Assembly: GCA_003105015.1 (NCBI GenBank)
Contig: PQAF01000027.1
Span: 62,001-126,000 of the forward strand
Origin: Rhodocyclales bacterium
GTDB lineage: Bacteria; Pseudomonadota; Gammaproteobacteria; Burkholderiales; Rhodocyclaceae
DNA: 64,000 bases
Direction: 5' to 3'
Of the stretch, positions 61,060 to 64,000 are shown in pieces. Each line of letters opens with the position of its first letter. The first letter of the stretch is position 1. The notes beneath the pieces are model-generated. The model ran no database searches. It was not told where the DNA came from and worked only from the letters and a program-made list of their open reading frames with translations. The position numbers were made by a program, and so were the translations under genes.

Positions 61060-62683
61060 GAGGCTGTGTGAAAACGGGAACTTCCGGCACCGATCCTGAT
61101 CTATGCAATAGGCATGTTGACCGGGGGTGCCATGAAGCGGTTCATCGAGGGAAGTAGCCGGGAGCAAAGTACGCTGCTGCCGGAATGCCTGGACGATTAC
61201 ATCGGCGAGGACAACCCGGTTCGGGTTGTCGATGCCTTCGTCGAGCAGCTTGATTTGGCCGAACTGGGTTTCGCCGGTGTTACGCCCGCAACGACTGGGC
61301 GACCGAGCTACCACCCGGCCGTTCTGCTGAAGATCTACATCTACGGCTACCTCAACCGAATTCAGAGTAGCCGGCGTCTGGAGCGCGAGGCCCAGCGCAA
61401 CCTCGAACTCATGTGGCTCACGGAGCGGCTGACGCCGGACTTCAAGACCATTGCCGACTTCAGGCGCGACAACGGCTGCGCGATCCGCAATGTCTGCCGG
61501 CAGTTCGTCGAGCTTTGCCGCCAGCTGAATCTCTTCTCGAATGCAGTCGTTGCCATCGACGGCAGCAAGTTCAAGGCGGTCAATGCGCATGACCGCAACT
61601 TCACTCACGCCAAGCTCGACAAGCGGATGCGGCAAATCGACGAGTGTGTCGAGCGTTACCTGAAGGCGATGGATACCGCAGATCGCCAGGCGCCCGACAT
61701 CGCCGAAGCCCGGACGACTCGCCTGAAAGAGAAGATCGCCACCCTAAAGTCCCAAATGGTGCGCATGAAGGCGATTCAGGAGCAGTTGGAGGCTGCCTCT
61801 GGCGGTCAAGTGTCCCTGACCGACCCCGATGCCCGCGCCATGGCGACCAGCAACAGCCGCGGCCTGGTCGGCTACAACGTCCAGACCGCCGTTGAGCCAG
61901 AGCATCATCTGATCGTGGCCCACGAGGTCACCAACACAGGGATTGACCGTCGCCAGCTGTCGCGCATGGCAACACAGGCCAAGGCGGCAATGGGAACAGA
62001 GGAGCTCGTGGCAATCGCGGACCGCGGCTACTACAACGGCAACGAAATCGTGGCCTGCGAGTCGGCAGGAATCACCCCGATCGTTTCAAAGCCGATGACA
62101 TCGAGTGCCCGGTCCGCGGGGCGCTTCGACAAAGAGGATTTCGTCTTCGACCCGGCCACGGGAGAATATCGTTGTCCTGCGGGAAGTCGGCTGATATGGC
62201 GCTGTGCCAGCGTCGAGGATGGTCACCTCATCAACCGGTACTGGAGTTCGGACTGCCCGCGCTGCGCGATCAAGGAGAAATGCACGCCCGGTGATTACCG
62301 CCGCGTCAGTCGGTATGCGCATGAGGCCAGCCTGGAAACTATGCAGCGGCGGATCGACAAGCATCCTGAGGTGATGCGCATCCGGCGACAGACCGTCGAG
62401 CATCCCTTTGGCACGATCAAGGAGTGGATGGGGGCGACGCATTTCCTCACTCGCTCATTGGAGCGGGTGCGAACGGAAATGAGCTTGCACGTTCTTGCCT
62501 ACAACTTGAAACGCGTGATGAGGATCATGGGAATCGGGGGCCTTCTGGCAGCCATGCGGGCCTGAGAGGGCCTTGCAACCCGTCGTTCCGGCACAAACTC
62601 GCGACTCCCAAAACGCGCCGAGGCAGAAACCTCATTCAAAACCTCTGCAACCTGCAACATTCAGCGCGTTTTTACACAGCCTC
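61060..62683 (+). mobile_element. IS1182-like insertion sequence
   Basis: A 1624-bp element with terminal inverted repeats GAGGCTGTGTGAAAACGGG (left) and, at the right end read inward, GAGGCTGTGTAAAAACGCG, 17 of 19 matching. A 4-bp CGGC flanks both sides (61056-61059 and 62684-62687) and may be the target duplication. It contains one transposase gene. Its codon usage is less GC-biased than the neighbours. It interrupts bcrD. Confidence 0.9.
61132..62565 (+). CDS. IS1182-family transposase
   Basis: A 477-residue DDE transposase, seemingly complete. N-terminal domain MKRFIEGSSREQSTLLPECLDDYI; first Asp in VVAIDGSKFKAVN; second in LVAIADRGYYNGNEIV; Glu in TVEHPFGTIKEWMGATHF. A zinc-like Cys group (CPRCAIKEKCTP) lies before the last. 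I choose ATG 61132; an in-frame ATG at 61114 adds six residues. No frameshift is seen, so the element may still be active. Confidence 0.92.
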   Translation: MKRFIEGSSREQSTLLPECLDDYIGEDNPVRVVDAFVEQLDLAELGFAGVTPATTGRPSYHPAVLLKIYIYGYLNRIQSSRRLEREAQRNLELMWLTERLTPDFKTIADFRRDNGCAIRNVCRQFVELCRQLNLFSNAVVAIDGSKFKAVNAHDRNFTHAKLDKRMRQIDECVERYLKAMDTADRQAPDIAEARTTRLKEKIATLKSQMVRMKAIQEQLEAASGGQVSLTDPDARAMATSNSRGLVGYNVQTAVEPEHHLIVAHEVTNTGIDRRQLSRMATQAKAAMGTEELVAIADRGYYNGNEIVACESAGITPIVSKPMTSSARSAGRFDKEDFVFDPATGEYRCPAGSRLIWRCASVEDGHLINRYWSSDCPRCAIKEKCTPGDYRRVSRYAHEASLETMQRRIDKHPEVMRIRRQTVEHPFGTIKEWMGATHFLTRSLERVRTEMSLHVLAYNLKRVMRIMGIGGLLAAMRA

Positions 62684-63563
62684 CGGCCATGGCCGACCAG
62701 CGCTTGCGGGTCGGCGCGTCGGAGGTGCCGAGGTTGGCCGCCGTCGGCGGAATCGGCTTGCCCTCGGCGAGCAGCTTCTCGGCGCGGCGCAGCCCGAGCA
62801 GCGCCGCGCCCATGGCGCCGTTCAACTGGCCGAGTCCGTTCGGCGCGATGTTGAACTTGCCCTTCAGGTTGTCCTCGAGCGCCTTGATCATCGCCGCGTT
62901 GTGCGTCATGCCGCCGGTCAGCATGTAGCCGGCTTCCAGGCCGACGCGGCGCATCAGCTGCACGGCGCGCCCGCCCAGCGCCACCATGGCGCCCATCATG
63001 ATGTCCTCCGCCGGCACGCCGTTGGCGAGGTGGTTGATGACCTCGGATTCGGCGAACACCGCGCAGACGCTGCTGACCTCGACGGGCTTGGTCGCGCGCA
63101 GCGCGTAGGGGCCGATGTCGGCGGTGGTGAGGCCGAGGTAGCGCGCCGTCTTCTCGAGGAAGGCGCCGGTGCCGGCGGCGCACTTGTCGTTGAGGCGGAA
63201 GGCGCGCACGCGGCCGTCGCCGTCGATGCGGACGGCCTTGATGTCCTGGCCGCCGATGTCGAGGAGGGTGCGCGTGTCGGGGAAGAGGTGCGCCGCCGCA
63301 TGGGCGTGGGCGGTGAGCTCGGTCACCTGGGTGTGGCGGAAGGCCACCGTGTGGCGGCCGTAGCCGGTCGCCGCGACGTAGGTGACGTCCTCGCGGGCGA
63401 CGCCGGCATTCTTCAGCAGTTCCTCGAAGACGCCTTCGGAGGCCTGGTTGAGCTTGAAGCCGGTGCGGCGCACCGCCTGGCCGACGACCTTGCGCTCGCC
63501 GTCGATGAGGATGGCCTTGGAGTAAGTGGACCCGATGTCGATGCCTGCTACGTACATGATCAT
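62661..63563 (-). pseudogene. bcrD: Benzoyl-CoA reductase subunit D, interrupted by IS
   Basis: The frame covers 293 native residues, then reads seven codons into the IS before a stop, giving 300. It belongs to the BcrAD/BadFG ATPase family: VAGIDIGSTYSKAILIDG, DIGGQDIKAVRID, the Fe-S ligand Cys in LNDKCAAGTGAFLE, a second Cys in VSSVCAVFAESEVI, and TGGMTHNAAMIKAL. The intact gene would have 322 codons. All ATPase and cluster motifs lie before the break, so the product may still work. It overlaps bcrA by 4 bp. Confidence 0.9.
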
Positions 63564-64000
63564 GCCTCCTCTGCCATGGCGAGGGCGGGCTGCGCCGCCG
63601 CGCCGAACATGCGGTCGTGGGAAAACAGCGCGGCGCCAAGCGCGCCGCAGAAATGCGCGTCCTGGCTGACGTTGAGGCGCATGCCGATCAGTTCCTCGAT
63701 CAGCTTCACCATCGCCACGTTGCGGCTGACGCCGCCGGTGAAGGTGACCTCGGACTCGATGCCGACGCGCCGCGCCAGCGACACGCAGCGGCTGGCGATG
63801 GCCTGGTGCACGCCCATCAGCACGTCCTCGGACGGGATGCCCTTGGCGAGGTGGCTGATGATCTCCGACTCGGCGAACACCGTGCAGGTGGTCGTGATGC
63901 GCACCGGGTTGGTCGACTTCATCGCCAGCGGGCCCAGCTCGGCGAGGGGCATCTCGAGGGCGTAGGAGGCGGCGCCGAGGAAGCGCCCGGTGCCGGCCGC
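63560..64000 (-). CDS. bcrA: Benzoyl-CoA reductase subunit A (partial)
   Basis: The C-terminal 146 residues of a BcrA/BadF-type ATPase; the frame continues past the window edge. Visible motifs are [11 protein letters not shown] (following the cluster Cys, which is beyond the edge), [22 protein letters not shown] and [19 protein letters not shown]. It forms with BcrD the ATP-driven electron activase that feeds BcrBC in dearomatising benzoyl-CoA. The stop overlaps the bcrD start. Confidence 0.93.
   Translation of the reverse strand, partial: AAGTGRFLGAASYALEMPLAELGPLAMKSTNPVRITTTCTVFAESEIISHLAKGIPSEDVLMGVHQAIASRCVSLARRVGIESEVTFTGGVSRNVAMVKLIEELIGMRLNVSQDAHFCGALGAALFSHDRMFGAAAQPALAMAEEA

Overview
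The window reads as a chromosomal stretch of a GC-rich betaproteobacterium, most probably of the order Rhodocyclales (Thauera/Aromatoleum/Sterolibacterium-like). The inference rests on class I ATP-dependent benzoyl-CoA reductase genes (bcrA, bcrD) with a linked ferredoxin at the right edge, on NosL-type copper proteins, on a 4-gene alaC-alaA-hom-thrC block, and on the usual single-copy genes (purL, dnaB, nadC, tex). Coding density is high and many genes are joined by ATGA or GTGA stop/start overlaps. No tRNA, rRNA or CRISPR was seen.

Layout. 1-1796: divergent start of a thiamine-diphosphate enzyme, an IclR regulator and an SDR dehydrogenase. 1857-3692: palindrome, structured leader and an orphan GAF/PAS histidine kinase. 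3708-9174: housekeeping and stress genes (repeat membrane protein, MFS, msrB, yciB, yciI, bolA, parvulin foldase, Ser/Thr kinase). 9182-19289: a long, mostly co-directional copper/redox locus (SCO1, FtsX-type ABC permease plus ATPase, a polytopic protein with SCCG and CPFC motifs, a TlpA-like lipoprotein, an FCCEGC mini-protein, a Met-rich protein, an HMA-like protein, a CopA-type P1B-ATPase, a SafE-like permease and two NosL proteins). 19296-35016: purL, cnoX, tex, arsC-like, an Hsp33 with a degraded zinc site, two EamA transporters, nnr, an FMN glutamate-synthase-like protein and nadC. 35047-40227: threonine/alanine amino-acid genes. 40305-46364: Mth938-like protein, deacetylase, bcp, phoH, a FecR-domain protein, dnaB and a tiny membrane protein. 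46409-53388: a caspase-like protease, a hydrolase, a divergent FeoB and a second orphan histidine kinase behind an FNR-type box. 53439-59613: a nickel operon (nikKL-outer membrane protein-nikMQO) preceded by nikR and a HupT/HoxJ-like sensor kinase, pointing to nickel supply for a [NiFe] hydrogenase. 59696-64000: ferredoxin reductase, ferredoxin and benzoyl-CoA reductase genes, with an IS1182-like element inserted in the 3' end of bcrD.

Signals outside the gene list. (i) The 10-mer GACTGACTTT (reverse AAAGTCAGTC) occurs exactly nine times and with near matches several more times, inside unrelated genes and in gaps. It forces unusual codons and looks like a genome-wide DNA signal such as an uptake sequence or Chi-like site. 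(ii) A 17-bp palindrome of TGCGNCGTTNTGTCGCA type lies at the same distance from a -10 box before both ends of the copper locus (9182 and 18133), which suggests one CRP/FNR-family regulator. (iii) A near-consensus promoter with an NsrR-like operator precedes the ferredoxin reductase gene. (iv) Three DnaA-box-like repeats, phased at 11 and 22 bp, lie before dnaB. (v) The kinase leader at 53077-53374 has mutually exclusive hairpins. (vi) Clean removal of the IS element, assuming a 4-bp CGGC duplication, restores an uninterrupted 322-codon bcrD frame.
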